From the NCBI GenBank assembly GCA_947504025.1, contig CANNFX010000001.1, positions 496,001 through 560,000 of the forward strand: a stretch of 64,000 nucleotides of DNA, in the 5' to 3' direction. The DNA comes from an uncultured Sphingomonadaceae bacterium. GTDB lineage: Bacteria; Pseudomonadota; Alphaproteobacteria; Sphingomonadales; Sphingomonadaceae. The position numbers and the translations under genes were made by a program. Shown here piece after piece: positions 47,269 to 55,861 of this stretch. How positions within the stretch are numbered: position 1 is the stretch's first letter; the number at the start of each line of letters is the position of its first letter. The notes below the pieces were generated by a model, which did no database searches, was not told where the DNA came from, and saw only the letters and a list, made by a program, of their open reading frames with translations.

Positions 47269-48027
47269 TCAGAAGCTGAAAGACAATGTCCCAACAACTG
47301 CATCGTCGGTCAGGCCATCAACACTTGCGCCATCGACGCCAATGTACTGAACACCAAGGCCAATGCCACCAAGTACGGTGGCCGACACGCCGACTGCATA
47401 GTCGAACCCGCTATCATCCGTACCGCCAGCCAATACGTCCGGGCCAAGGGCGCCTTCAGTATAGCCAAGATGCGCAGTCAACGTCAGCGGCGTCGTTGGA
47501 ATGCCCGCTTCAAAGTCTGTAAAGACATAGAGGTTGTCGGCATCACCGAGCGATTCCTGATCGGGTGCGTATGCGACACCTAGCTTTGCGTTGAGCGGCC
47601 CAAGCTGCGTCGAGACGGATGCGTAAGGCTCGTAATATTCGGCCGGGCCGAAGTCATTCGCCGGATAGGCGTAGTAAAGTACACCAACATCAACGGTTAC
47701 ACCCTCGGCGACATCTCCGCTCCAACCCCCATATAGGTCGAGCTCCATTTCCCCGTAAAGCGCACCGCCGTCGATGGACGAGCCCCAAGTGCCTACATAA
47801 AAACCGCTAGCGTGATTGATATCAATCCCGCCCTGCACTGCAGGATCGCCAGCAGATAGTGAAACACCGCGGAAACGGTAATCGGTAACCAGGGCGACAT
47901 TGCCCGAAACTTCGATTTCACCTGGAATCTCTGTATCCTGCGCCATTGCTGGGCTTGCCAACAGTGCACCGGAAACAGCAAGAGACATCGTGGATGCGGC
48001 CAGAAGACCGCGAGTGGACGTAAGCAT
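47269..48027 (-). CDS. TorF/TIGR02001-family putative porin
   Basis: Outer-membrane beta-barrel of 252 residues. Signal peptide 1-29 (GALLASPAMAQ). Mature part shows repeated short strands, with the family start VSGNVALVTDYRFRGVSLS and Gly/Asp/Tyr-rich turns, and ends in Phe (VVGTLSFSF), the barrel-assembly signal. The family is conserved in alpha- and other proteobacteria with no fixed substrate. Own transcript: terminator directly downstream, a 283-base gap upstream (48028-48310), where I see only weak inverted repeats and the divergent phosphatase start. Confidence 0.87.
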   Translation of the reverse strand: MLTSTRGLLAASTMSLAVSGALLASPAMAQDTEIPGEIEVSGNVALVTDYRFRGVSLSAGDPAVQGGIDINHASGFYVGTWGSSIDGGALYGEMELDLYGGWSGDVAEGVTVDVGVLYYAYPANDFGPAEYYEPYASVSTQLGPLNAKLGVAYAPDQESLGDADNLYVFTDFEAGIPTTPLTLTAHLGYTEGALGPDVLAGGTDDSGFDYAVGVSATVLGGIGLGVQYIGVDGASVDGLTDDAVVGTLSFSF

Positions 48028-48310
48028 ATAACTTCCTAACTTCTATAGTTCGGTTTGCGCTTCGTCCCGCCTGCAAATTCGGTAGCCGCATCGTTAAATG
48101 TGCATGCCTTGTCCGAATCTGAAATAAAACTGCACGAAAATGCTGCACCGCACAAGACTTGTTCATGAGCTTGGAAGAACGCACTCAGGAGTGTGAGATT
48201 TTTGCACCACAAATGCGTTCAGCAAGCGGTCAAACCTTGTTGTTAAACGCACCTGCGACTATCCCGCCCTTTGCGTGCTGGGTGCACTTTCAAGGAAAAT
48301 CACAACCCCG

Positions 48311-49111
48311 ATGTTCAAGCCAATCCGCCAAATGTTGCGAAAGAAAGGTAAGCCGGAAGCGTCTCTTCCGGATGGCAAACGTGTCTACGCAATTGGCGAT
48401 ATTCACGGGCGACTAGACCTATTCGAAGAACTGATCGACGCAATCGAGCGCGATGATTCTGAAGCTGGGGACGCTGAAACTACCGTCATCCTGCTCGGTG
48501 ATCTCGTCGACCGCGGTCCCGACAGCGCCGGCGTAATCGAACGGGCCATGCGCTGGCAGCAGGAGCGAAAGGTGCGTTGCCTTGCAGGCAACCACGAACA
48601 GATGTTCCTCGAAGCGTTGCAGAAGAAGGAGAGCCTGCGGCACTTCATCAAATTTGGCGGCCGCGAAACGATCCTGTCCTACGGCGTCGAACGGTCAGTT
48701 TACAGAGAGGCATCGGTCGAGACCCTCCAGGAGTTATACCGTGCTGCTGTCCCCCAACCACATATCGAATTTCTAGACAGCTTCGAAAGGCTGATCGAAA
48801 TCGGTGGTTACATCTTCGTCCATGCGGGGATTCAGCCTGGCGTCGCTGCGGCAGAACAAAAACGCAAGGACCTGTTATGGATTCGGGAACCCTTCCTGTC
48901 CTATGCGAAGCCCCATTCGCACGTGGTCGTCCACGGGCATACCATTACGGATCAGGTTGAAGACCGGGGCAACCGCATCGGGATTGATACTGGCGCCTAT
49001 TGCAACGGACGTCTGACCGCATTGGTTCTAGAGGGCACTACGCGCCGATATCTTGCCGCCATCGAAGGCAAGAAAGGCACGAAGATCAAAGAGAAGGTAC
49101 TTACGGAATGA
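48311..49111 (+). CDS. PPP-family metallophosphoesterase (serine/threonine phosphatase-like)
   Basis: Phosphatase of 266 residues. The dinuclear metal motifs are complete: GDIHGR near residue 32, GDLVDRGPDS about residue 65, GNHE near 98, then the His residues in FVHAGI and HGHT. This is the bacterial PrpA/ApaH-like group that removes phosphate from Ser/Thr or from small phosphates. The ATG at 48311 is used; the GTG 36 bases upstream is possible. Its last bases overlap the ugd start (ATGA), so the two are translated together. I infer a tie to UDP-sugar metabolism only from this. Confidence 0.88.
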   Translation: MFKPIRQMLRKKGKPEASLPDGKRVYAIGDIHGRLDLFEELIDAIERDDSEAGDAETTVILLGDLVDRGPDSAGVIERAMRWQQERKVRCLAGNHEQMFLEALQKKESLRHFIKFGGRETILSYGVERSVYREASVETLQELYRAAVPQPHIEFLDSFERLIEIGGYIFVHAGIQPGVAAAEQKRKDLLWIREPFLSYAKPHSHVVVHGHTITDQVEDRGNRIGIDTGAYCNGRLTALVLEGTTRRYLAAIEGKKGTKIKEKVLTE

Positions 49112-50418
49112 AAATCGCAATGGTCGGCTCCGGCTATGTCGGTCTGGTTTCGGGCGCATGCTTCGCCGATTTCGGCCATGACGTGGTTTGCATTGATAAG
49201 GACCAGTCCAAAATCGACGCGCTCCATGCGGGGATCATGCCGATTTACGAGCCCGGCCTCGACGCTCTAGTCGAAGGCAATGTGAAATCGGGTCGCCTGT
49301 CTTTCTCTACCGACCTCGCTTCCGCCATCGACGGGGCGAGCGCCATTTTTATCGCGGTCGGCACCCCATCCCGCCGCGGCGATGGCCATGCCGATCTGTC
49401 TTTTGTCCATGCAGTCGCTCGCGAAATCGGCGCCAGCCTGAAGAATGATGCGGTCATTGTGACCAAGTCCACGGTCCCCGTCGGCACAGGCGACGAAGTT
49501 GAGCGCATTCTTAAAGACAGCGCCACTACGGCCAAATTCGAAGTCGTCTCCAATCCAGAATTCCTGCGCGAAGGCGCTGCGATCAACGATTTCAAACGTC
49601 CAGATCGGATCGTAATCGGCACCGAAAGCGAATTTGGCCAAGAAGTAATGCGCGAGGTTTACCGCCCGCTCTATCTCAACGAAAGCCCGATCCTGTTCAC
49701 CAGTCGCCGCAGCGCAGAGCTGATAAAATACGCTGCGAACGCCTTCCTTGCGACCAAGATCACCTTCATCAACGAAATGGCTGATCTATGCGAAAAAGTC
49801 GGCGCCAATGTGCAGGATGTCTCACGCGGAATCGGCATGGATAACCGCATTGGGGCTAAGTTCCTGCACGCAGGCCCAGGCTATGGCGGAAGCTGCTTTC
49901 CCAAGGACACGCTGGCCTTACTCAAGACGGCCGAGGACTACGAAAGCCCTGTTCGCATCGTTGAGGCGGTGGTGAAGGCGAACGACAGCCGCAAGCGTGC
50001 GATGGGCCGCAAGGTTGTCGATGCGCTTGGCGGGCCTGAAGCGGCACGAGGCAAGACTGTCGGAATGCTCGGCCTGACTTTCAAACCAAACACCGACGAT
50101 ATGCGTGATAGCCCCGCCATCGGCGTAGCGCAGGCGCTGCAAGATGCAGGCGTGAAAGTCGTGGCTTACGATCCAGAGGGTATGGACCAAGCGCGCCCGT
50201 TGCTCCCGGATGTTCATATGGTCGACGACCCCTATGCAGCGATAACCGGCGCAGATGCGATTGCTCTGGTTACCGAATGGAACGAGTTTCGTGCGCTCGA
50301 TCTGAAGCGAGTTAAAAAACTGGCAAACGCTCCGATCCTTGTAGATCTGCGTAATGTCTATGATCCGGCGGAGGTCCGTGCGGCCGGATTTGCATATGCG
50401 AGCATCGGCAGAGCCTGA
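49108..50418 (+). CDS. ugd: UDP-glucose 6-dehydrogenase
   Basis: Oxidises UDP-glucose twice to UDP-glucuronate, a precursor for acidic polysaccharides and glycosphingolipids, typical for sphingomonads. 436 residues. NAD site GSGYVGLVSGACFADFGHDV at the N-terminus, substrate region SNPEFLREGAAINDF, catalytic Cys in GYGGSCFPKDTLAL (about residue 260), and the C-terminal domain GLTFKPNTDDMRDSPAI. The ATG overlaps the phosphatase stop by four bases. RNase P RNA lies 30 bases beyond, on the other strand. Confidence 0.96.
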   Translation: MKIAMVGSGYVGLVSGACFADFGHDVVCIDKDQSKIDALHAGIMPIYEPGLDALVEGNVKSGRLSFSTDLASAIDGASAIFIAVGTPSRRGDGHADLSFVHAVAREIGASLKNDAVIVTKSTVPVGTGDEVERILKDSATTAKFEVVSNPEFLREGAAINDFKRPDRIVIGTESEFGQEVMREVYRPLYLNESPILFTSRRSAELIKYAANAFLATKITFINEMADLCEKVGANVQDVSRGIGMDNRIGAKFLHAGPGYGGSCFPKDTLALLKTAEDYESPVRIVEAVVKANDSRKRAMGRKVVDALGGPEAARGKTVGMLGLTFKPNTDDMRDSPAIGVAQALQDAGVKVVAYDPEGMDQARPLLPDVHMVDDPYAAITGADAIALVTEWNEFRALDLKRVKKLANAPILVDLRNVYDPAEVRAAGFAYASIGRA

Positions 50419-50448
50419 AGCCACGACGTAAACCAGTATTGAACTTAT

Positions 50449-50876
<428 letters not shown>

Positions 50877-50922
50877 GGGCGCGATGTAAGCTCATGGGTA
50901 GTGCTTGGGAAGCCCTGACGAA

Positions 50923-51531
50923 CTATGCCGCGGCTTGGCCGCCTTGTGCCAGCCACAGGGCGTTGGCATCGTCCAAGGCTGCCTGCCTGATATCCTCCGC
51001 GATGCCCGATCCCGGCACGGCCCTGGCGACCACCATCCCACCAACGCATAGCGCCGCCAGCGACAGAGCGCGTTGTCTTCCTGAGCCTCCGGAACCAGGC
51101 ATATTCATCTCGAACAGAGACACCATTCCCTCCAGCAACTCACGATAACTTTCTTGCACCTGCGGCCCTGCCCGGGCCACATCGGTCGCATAGGCTATCA
51201 GCGGGCACTGATCTTCGATTTGCCCCAAATGTTCGCGTGAAAGATATGACGCAACCATCCGCTGGGCCATTTCGATATGGCCAGCCGCCGGATCAACGCC
51301 GGCCTCCTCGCGCCACACTGCACCCCGGCCTGAAATGAAGCTGGCCGTTGCGGCTGCAAACACCTCCTCCTTATTTGCGAAGTGGGAGTAAAAGCCCCCG
51401 CGTGTCAGGCCCGCCTCAGCCATGAGCTCGTCAATCGTGACATTGTCAAAACCGTGACGGTTGAACAACTTTCGCGCCGACTCGACGATGGCTGCCCGCA
51501 CGCGTGCTTTGTGGTCCTTCGAATATGGCAT
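50923..51531 (-). CDS. TetR-family repressor (divergent to a YCII protein)
   Basis: A 202-residue TetR regulator. Helix-turn-helix around residues 32-51 (TIDELMAEAGLTRGGFYSHF), the FYSHFANKEEVF hallmark, then a helical ligand domain with Cys at DQCPLIAYATDVAR. This C-terminal pattern recalls repressors of the NemR/AcrR type that sense electrophiles, but the match is loose. Divergent to the YCII gene, with a 28-bp palindrome in between. I infer that it represses both itself and that gene. Confidence 0.9.
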   Translation of the reverse strand: MPYSKDHKARVRAAIVESARKLFNRHGFDNVTIDELMAEAGLTRGGFYSHFANKEEVFAAATASFISGRGAVWREEAGVDPAAGHIEMAQRMVASYLSREHLGQIEDQCPLIAYATDVARAGPQVQESYRELLEGMVSLFEMNMPGSGGSGRQRALSLAALCVGGMVVARAVPGSGIAEDIRQAALDDANALWLAQGGQAAA

Positions 51532-51575
51532 CGCAGTCCTTTCATGATGCTCCGATACCGCTGCTTAGCACCAAC

Positions 51576-51603
51576 CTTAAATATGTTCTTGAACATATTT
51601 AAG
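51576..51603. promoter_or_regulatory. 28-bp perfect palindromic operator
   Basis: CTTAAATATGTTC, two bases, GAACATATTTAAG: thirteen-base perfect arms. It lies between the TetR start (51531) and the YCII start (51647), the standard place and size for a TetR dimer or double-dimer site. Among the clearest regulatory sites in the window. Confidence 0.85.
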
Positions 51604-51646
51604 TGCCTGCCAAACCCGAATCAGCAATGGCAAAAAGGAGAACACC

Positions 51647-51964
51647 ATGCCCAAATTCGCTTTAATCTATCGCAATGCCAACCCGCCTGCCTCGCCTGAG
51701 GAAGGACAAGCGCATATGGAAAAGTGGCGCTCGTGGTCCAGCAGTCTTGGCAGCGCTTTGATCGAACCCGGAATGCCGTTTTCTCAGGCTGTGACGGTCA
51801 GCAAAGACGGCATCACCAAAGTTGGTGACGAAGCGGCGCTGAACGGCATTAGCATCGTTGAAGCGGCAACGTGCGAGGAAGCGGGCGCAATGGCCCAATC
51901 CTGTCCGCACCTGAGCCTCGGCGGAGACATCGTCGTCGCCGAAGGTATGGATATGGAAATGTAA
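51647..51964 (+). CDS. YCII-domain protein
   Basis: Small protein of 105 residues with a ferredoxin-like YCII fold: MPKFALIYRNANPPASPEEG, the MEKWRSWSSSLGSALIEPG helix and strand, and AATCEEAGAMAQSCPHLSLGG with the conserved His. Such proteins bind small ligands; a dehalogenase or hydrolase role has been suggested for some. Function not established here. Strong AGGAG site. Divergent to TetR, it is the likely target of that repressor. Its end converges on the AmpD-like gene. Confidence 0.83.
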   Translation: MPKFALIYRNANPPASPEEGQAHMEKWRSWSSSLGSALIEPGMPFSQAVTVSKDGITKVGDEAALNGISIVEAATCEEAGAMAQSCPHLSLGGDIVVAEGMDMEM

Positions 51965-51986
51965 CGCATACTTCCGCGGAAATGTC

Positions 51987-52688
51987 CTAGCGGGCGTTTC
52001 CGCGGTCACGTTCTAAGAGAAGATGGAAGAGCATGGCACGCAACTGGCCATCGATCATTCCGTCGATCAAATTGGGCCGCCAGCGGCGCTGGAATGCCTC
52101 GACCGCCTTGTGGCCGTCAGTAATGTCATAGCCATAGCGTTCGAGCGCGAGATAGAACGCACCGTCATTTTCAAACGGATCTCCTAAGGGAATATCAGGA
52201 CGGCGGATCGCAAGCCCTAGCTTTGCTAGCCATTCCCAATCGAACAATTCGCCAGGATCAACCTTGCGAGCAGGCGCAACGTCCGAATGTCCGACCACGT
52301 TGGAGCGAGCGATATCATGTTCTTCGATGATCCGCGCGAGGAGCGGGATTAGCGCTTCCATCTGCGCACGGGGGAAAGGCTTGTAGCCGAACTGGTGGCC
52401 ATCATTGTCGAGTTCGATCCCGATACTGGCCGAATTTACATCCTTCGTACCGCGCCAGAAACTGGCACCTGCATGCCAGGCGCGCTTTTCTTCACTGACC
52501 ATCTGAATGACTTCGCCGGTGCGGCTAATCAGATAATGTGCGCTAACCTGCGCCTCTTCGTCACACATCCGCTCCAGCGCTTCGTCAGCACTTTTCATAT
52601 CGGTATAGTGCAGAACCACCATAGAAATGGGCGATGCACGGTCGTTAAAATTGGGCGACGGCTCGAAGCGGTGGACCAATTCATCCAT
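51987..52688 (-). CDS. AmpD-like N-acetylmuramoyl-L-alanine amidase
   Basis: Amidase_2 family zinc enzyme of 233 residues that cuts the bond between muramic acid and L-alanine in cell-wall fragments. Zinc ligands: His in MVVLHYTD near residue 27, and the pair in VVGHSDVAPARKVDPG with Lys/Asp. The C-terminal about 60 residues (GAFYLALERYGYDITDGHKA, AVEAFQRRWRP) look like a peptidoglycan-binding domain. No signal peptide, so likely a cytoplasmic recycling enzyme. It follows chpT by three bases on the same strand. Confidence 0.9.
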   Translation of the reverse strand: MDELVHRFEPSPNFNDRASPISMVVLHYTDMKSADEALERMCDEEAQVSAHYLISRTGEVIQMVSEEKRAWHAGASFWRGTKDVNSASIGIELDNDGHQFGYKPFPRAQMEALIPLLARIIEEHDIARSNVVGHSDVAPARKVDPGELFDWEWLAKLGLAIRRPDIPLGDPFENDGAFYLALERYGYDITDGHKAVEAFQRRWRPNLIDGMIDGQLRAMLFHLLLERDRGNAR

Positions 52689-52691
52689 GAG

Positions 52692-53351
52692 CTAACCGAT
52701 CATCCCTTCGGTATCGCGCGGAAGAACCGCCCCCAGCACGAGCGATCCATCATCCTGCTTATATTGCAATCCGCCGCCGAGCTCTTCTGCAAGCAGGTAA
52801 AGCATGTGCGCAGGGGCTGTTCGGCTAGTCAGTTCATCGACTGGAACATTGCCTTGCAGCGCCTCTCCAACTGAATCGTCAAAGGCAATCCGGTTGCCGG
52901 TTGCCCGGACAACGATCTCGCTGGAGTTGTCGAGCAGTTCGGCGCCAATATCGAGCTTTCCGCCACGTAAAAGCGAATCCAACGCAATAGATGCAAGGTT
53001 CAGCATGGTTTTGATCGCCGGTTTCGGCAGTGACTGTGCCGTTAGCGCCCATTGCACCTCAACCCGCTCATTGGCTCCGACCAACGCGTTCACAACATCT
53101 TGTGCCTCTTCTACTGGTACCATTTCACCAAAGCCGCCCGCAGCACCAAAGGCGAGGCGAAAGAATTTCAACTTGTCAGCAGAGGCTTTCGCGCTTTGTT
53201 CAAGAAGCTCAAAACACCGTTGACGCATTTCAGGATCTTTTTCGTCCGCCAGCAGCTCCAACCCATTGTTGAGTGCACCGACCGGGCTAAGCAGATCATG
53301 GCAAAGCCGCGAGCACAGCATGCTGGCAAGGTCGAGAGAAGCAGTCGTCAT
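52692..53351 (-). CDS. chpT: Histidine phosphotransferase ChpT
   Basis: Phosphorelay protein of the CckA-ChpT-CtrA pathway: it passes phosphate from CckA to CtrA and CpdR. 219 residues. The phospho-acceptor is H18 in LCHDLLSPVGALNNGLELL, then a helical dimerisation hairpin and a C-terminal domain that resembles a degenerate histidine-kinase ATPase. No ATP-binding motif is visible, as expected. AmpD-like gene follows after three bases. CtrA in sphingomonads controls motility, pili and other functions, so this may be linked to the Tad genes. Confidence 0.91.
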   Translation of the reverse strand: MTTASLDLASMLCSRLCHDLLSPVGALNNGLELLADEKDPEMRQRCFELLEQSAKASADKLKFFRLAFGAAGGFGEMVPVEEAQDVVNALVGANERVEVQWALTAQSLPKPAIKTMLNLASIALDSLLRGGKLDIGAELLDNSSEIVVRATGNRIAFDDSVGEALQGNVPVDELTSRTAPAHMLYLLAEELGGGLQYKQDDGSLVLGAVLPRDTEGMIG

Positions 53352-53391
53352 TCAGGAAATCCGCTCAGTTGTTTGTAGTTCGGCAACATCC

Positions 53392-53787
53392 CTACCCGTC
53401 TGCGACGGAGTATGAAAGCGCGGTGAAACATTCGGCATCATCTCGCCAGAAAGTTATACTACTGCCGCCGATAATTGCCCAAATTTTTCCGTCACTTGCA
53501 GAACTATCACGGTCTGTCGCGGAAGGTTGCGCAAGCCCGTTCGGGTGAGAATGATAATAGCCGGCGATTCGCGGGCCCCCTTCTCGTTCGTCACGATATG
53601 CACCGATCAGCGTTTGAGGATCAATTTCGAAATGGGCCGCCGGGTTAGAGTGGATGTTATTGGCGGGCATCGCAGCGGTAATCAGATCATCATCACCAAA
53701 CAATATCCCACAGCATTCATGCGGATGGGCGGCTAACGCCGCTTCCTCCATCAAATCGAGGACTTCTCTTGTAACCGACAAACGCAT
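53392..53787 (-). CDS. JAMM/Mov34-type (M67) metallopeptidase
   Basis: Zinc isopeptidase fold of 131 residues. JAMM motif complete: Glu in HPHECCGILFG and HSHPNGLAQPSATD with two His, Ser and Asp. Bacterial members (Mec+, Rsp-like) release ubiquitin-like or sulfur-carrier proteins such as ThiS from conjugates, or hydrolyse other bonds. No ThiS-like or E1-like gene is nearby. The start has a GGGAATGG site. Only 17 bases separate it from divergent rluD. Confidence 0.87.
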   Translation of the reverse strand: MRLSVTREVLDLMEEAALAAHPHECCGILFGDDDLITAAMPANNIHSNPAAHFEIDPQTLIGAYRDEREGGPRIAGYYHSHPNGLAQPSATDRDSSASDGKIWAIIGGSSITFWRDDAECFTALSYSVADG

Positions 53788-53804
53788 CGACCATTCCCAT
53801 AGTC

Positions 53805-54758
53805 ATGGGATCAGACAATGTCATTCGCGGAACAATTGTGTCGTCCGGTCGCCTCGACAAGGCGTTGGCCGATGTCACTGATCTATCGCGTGAACGGATC
53901 AAGGCGTTGATCGCTGACGCTGCGGTGGTTGTTGGTGAAACCGTCGTCACCAGCCCTTCTGCAAAAGCACGGGCGGACACGCACTTCGTGATCACCCTTC
54001 CTCCGCCAATGCCAGCCGAGGCGCTGCCAGAGGATATCCCGCTCGATATCACGTTTGAAGACGAGCATCTGATTGTGATCAACAAACCTGCAGGGATGGT
54101 TGTCCACCCGGCGGTGGGAAATCACTCGGGAACGCTAGTCAATGCCCTGCTGCACCATTGCAAAGGGCAATTGTCTGGAATCGGCGGTGTAGCGCGCCCT
54201 GGCATCGTCCATCGGATCGATAAGGATACTTCTGGTTTACTCGTCGCAGCAAAATCTACTGCAGCGCATGAAGGGTTGGCAGCACAGTTCGCCGATCATT
54301 CGATTGAGCGCAGATATTTGGCGGTGGTCAACGGCAGGCCGATGCCCGCCTCCGGCACGATTTCCACGCGAATCGGACGCTCTGACCGTAACCGTAAAAA
54401 AATGGCTGTGCTGGAAGATGACGCGTCTCGCGGAAAGCACGCAATTACGCATTACAAGACATTAAAATTGCTTGATTATTGCGCGTTGATAGAATGCCGC
54501 CTCGAGACCGGTAGAACCCATCAGATCAGAGTTCATATGTCATCAATCAAACATGCTCTAATAGGGGATCAAGTCTACGGGCGTCCGCCAGCGCGATTGA
54601 AACCAATTCTCAATCGAATCAGCTTTCACAGGCAGGCTCTGCATGCCGCCGATCTGGGTTTTGTACATCCGGTTACATGTAACCGAATCGACCTTAGCGC
54701 CGAATTACCGGCCGATATGCAGGCACTGATCGACGAAACCGATGGTTTGAATCGATGA
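53805..54758 (+). CDS. rluD: RluD/RluA-family pseudouridine synthase
   Basis: Pseudouridine synthase of 317 residues, S4 domain first (GRLDKALADVTDLSRERIKALI), then catalytic domain with GIVHRIDKDTSGLLVAAKS (Asp nucleophile) and LETGRTHQIRVHMSSIKHALIGD. RluD modifies helix 69 of 23S rRNA (positions 1911/1915/1917). This member has no basic tail, unlike the RluC-like one at 28403. I use the ATG at 53805; no strong ribosome site is visible. The rpoH promoter starts just downstream of its stop. Confidence 0.9.
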   Translation: MGSDNVIRGTIVSSGRLDKALADVTDLSRERIKALIADAAVVVGETVVTSPSAKARADTHFVITLPPPMPAEALPEDIPLDITFEDEHLIVINKPAGMVVHPAVGNHSGTLVNALLHHCKGQLSGIGGVARPGIVHRIDKDTSGLLVAAKSTAAHEGLAAQFADHSIERRYLAVVNGRPMPASGTISTRIGRSDRNRKKMAVLEDDASRGKHAITHYKTLKLLDYCALIECRLETGRTHQIRVHMSSIKHALIGDQVYGRPPARLKPILNRISFHRQALHAADLGFVHPVTCNRIDLSAELPADMQALIDETDGLNR

Positions 54759-54764
54759 AACGCA

Positions 54765-54793
54765 CTTGGTTGGCGAGTGGAACGCCCCTATAT
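54765..54793 (+). promoter_or_regulatory. Candidate heat-shock (sigma-32) promoter of rpoH
   Basis: CTTGGTT, 13 bases, CCCCTATAT: a good fit to the RpoH consensus CTTG and CYTATNT as I recall it. It lies about 80 bases before the rpoH start, suggesting that RpoH drives its own gene. The clpB region carries the same layout. Confidence 0.68.
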
Positions 54794-54871
54794 TGAAATC
54801 GTGGCCTGCATAGTCTGGATGCCCATCAGGGGTCCGCGCCGTATGGTCGACATAGAAAGGTTTGGGAAAAA

Positions 54872-55777
54872 ATGAACACGAAGAATAACATTTCGGTCCC
54901 AGCACTCAGTGGTGAGCAGAGCCTCAACCGCTATCTGTCCGAAATTAAAAAATACCCACTGTTGACCGCCGAGCAGGAATATATGCTCGCAAAGCGGTAT
55001 GCCGAACATGAAGATCCAGAAGCGGCTGCGCAGCTCGTCACGTCGCATCTGCGCCTCGTGGCCAAGATCGCCATGGGCTACCGCGGCTATGGCCTGCCCG
55101 TCAGCGATCTGATTTCCGAAGGGAATGTCGGGCTGATGCAGGGTGTTAAGAAATTCGAACCAGATCGCGGCTTCCGCCTCGCCACATATGCAATGTGGTG
55201 GATCAAGGCGAGCATGCAGGAGTTCATCCTGCGCAGCTGGTCGCTGGTCAAAATGGGTACCACCGCCGCGCAGAAGAAACTGTTCTTCAACCTGCGGCGG
55301 ATGAAAAAGGAGTTGGAGGCATACGAAGACTCAGATCTCCATCCTGATGATCTAAGCACCATCGCCACGACGCTCGGCGTCGCTGAGCAGGAAGTCATCA
55401 ACATGAACCGCCGCATGATGATGGGGGGCGATGCTTCGCTCAACGTCCAGATGCGCGGTGACGAAGATGGTGCCGGCCAGTGGCAGGATTGGCTGACGGA
55501 TGATCGCCCGCTGCAAGACAAGACGGTTGCCGACGCTGAAGAAGCCGAAGTCCGCCATGAAATGCTGGGCGAAGCGATGGAAGCGCTGAACGAACGCGAG
55601 CAGCACATTCTGACCGAGCGTCGCCTGACAGAAAATCCGCAGACTTTGGAACAGCTTAGCCAAGTTTACGATGTAAGCCGCGAGCGCATCCGCCAGATCG
55701 AAGTACGCGCCTTTGAAAAGCTCCAAAAGGCGATGAAAACAATCGCTGGCGAAAGGTTCACGCCTGCCACCGCGTAG
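54872..55777 (+). CDS. rpoH: RNA polymerase sigma factor RpoH (sigma-32)
   Basis: Heat-shock sigma factor that directs RNA polymerase to chaperone and protease genes. 301 residues. Region 1.2 LSGEQSLNRYLSEIKKYPLL, region 2 with LISEGNVGLMQGVKKFEPDRGFRLATYAMWWIKASMQ, the RpoH box region following as QEFILRSWSLVKMGTTAAQK, and region 4 with TLEQLSQVYDVSRERIRQIEVRAFEKL. Start preceded by AGGTTTGGG. Own heat-shock-type promoter, strong terminator behind. Targets in this window may include clpB and clpP. Confidence 0.96.
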   Translation: MNTKNNISVPALSGEQSLNRYLSEIKKYPLLTAEQEYMLAKRYAEHEDPEAAAQLVTSHLRLVAKIAMGYRGYGLPVSDLISEGNVGLMQGVKKFEPDRGFRLATYAMWWIKASMQEFILRSWSLVKMGTTAAQKKLFFNLRRMKKELEAYEDSDLHPDDLSTIATTLGVAEQEVINMNRRMMMGGDASLNVQMRGDEDGAGQWQDWLTDDRPLQDKTVADAEEAEVRHEMLGEAMEALNEREQHILTERRLTENPQTLEQLSQVYDVSRERIRQIEVRAFEKLQKAMKTIAGERFTPATA

Positions 55778-55792
55778 TCGCATCGACACAGG

Positions 55793-55830
55793 AAAAACCC
55801 TCTCCGTTCCGCCGAACGGGGAGGGTTTTT
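55793..55830 (+). terminator. Terminator after rpoH
   Basis: A 12-bp stem (55798-55809 with 55814-55825, one T-G pair) around a CGCC loop, flanked by five A before and five T after. It begins 16 bases past the rpoH stop. Confidence 0.93.
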
Positions 55831-55861
55831 CTTTTCTCGCCCCTCACGCTAAGTGCCGAAC

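Noticed and set aside
48165..48260. Inverted GAACGCA/TGCGTTC pair before the phosphatase gene
   Set aside because: Arms are only seven bases and about 30 bases apart, expected by chance in a gap of this size.
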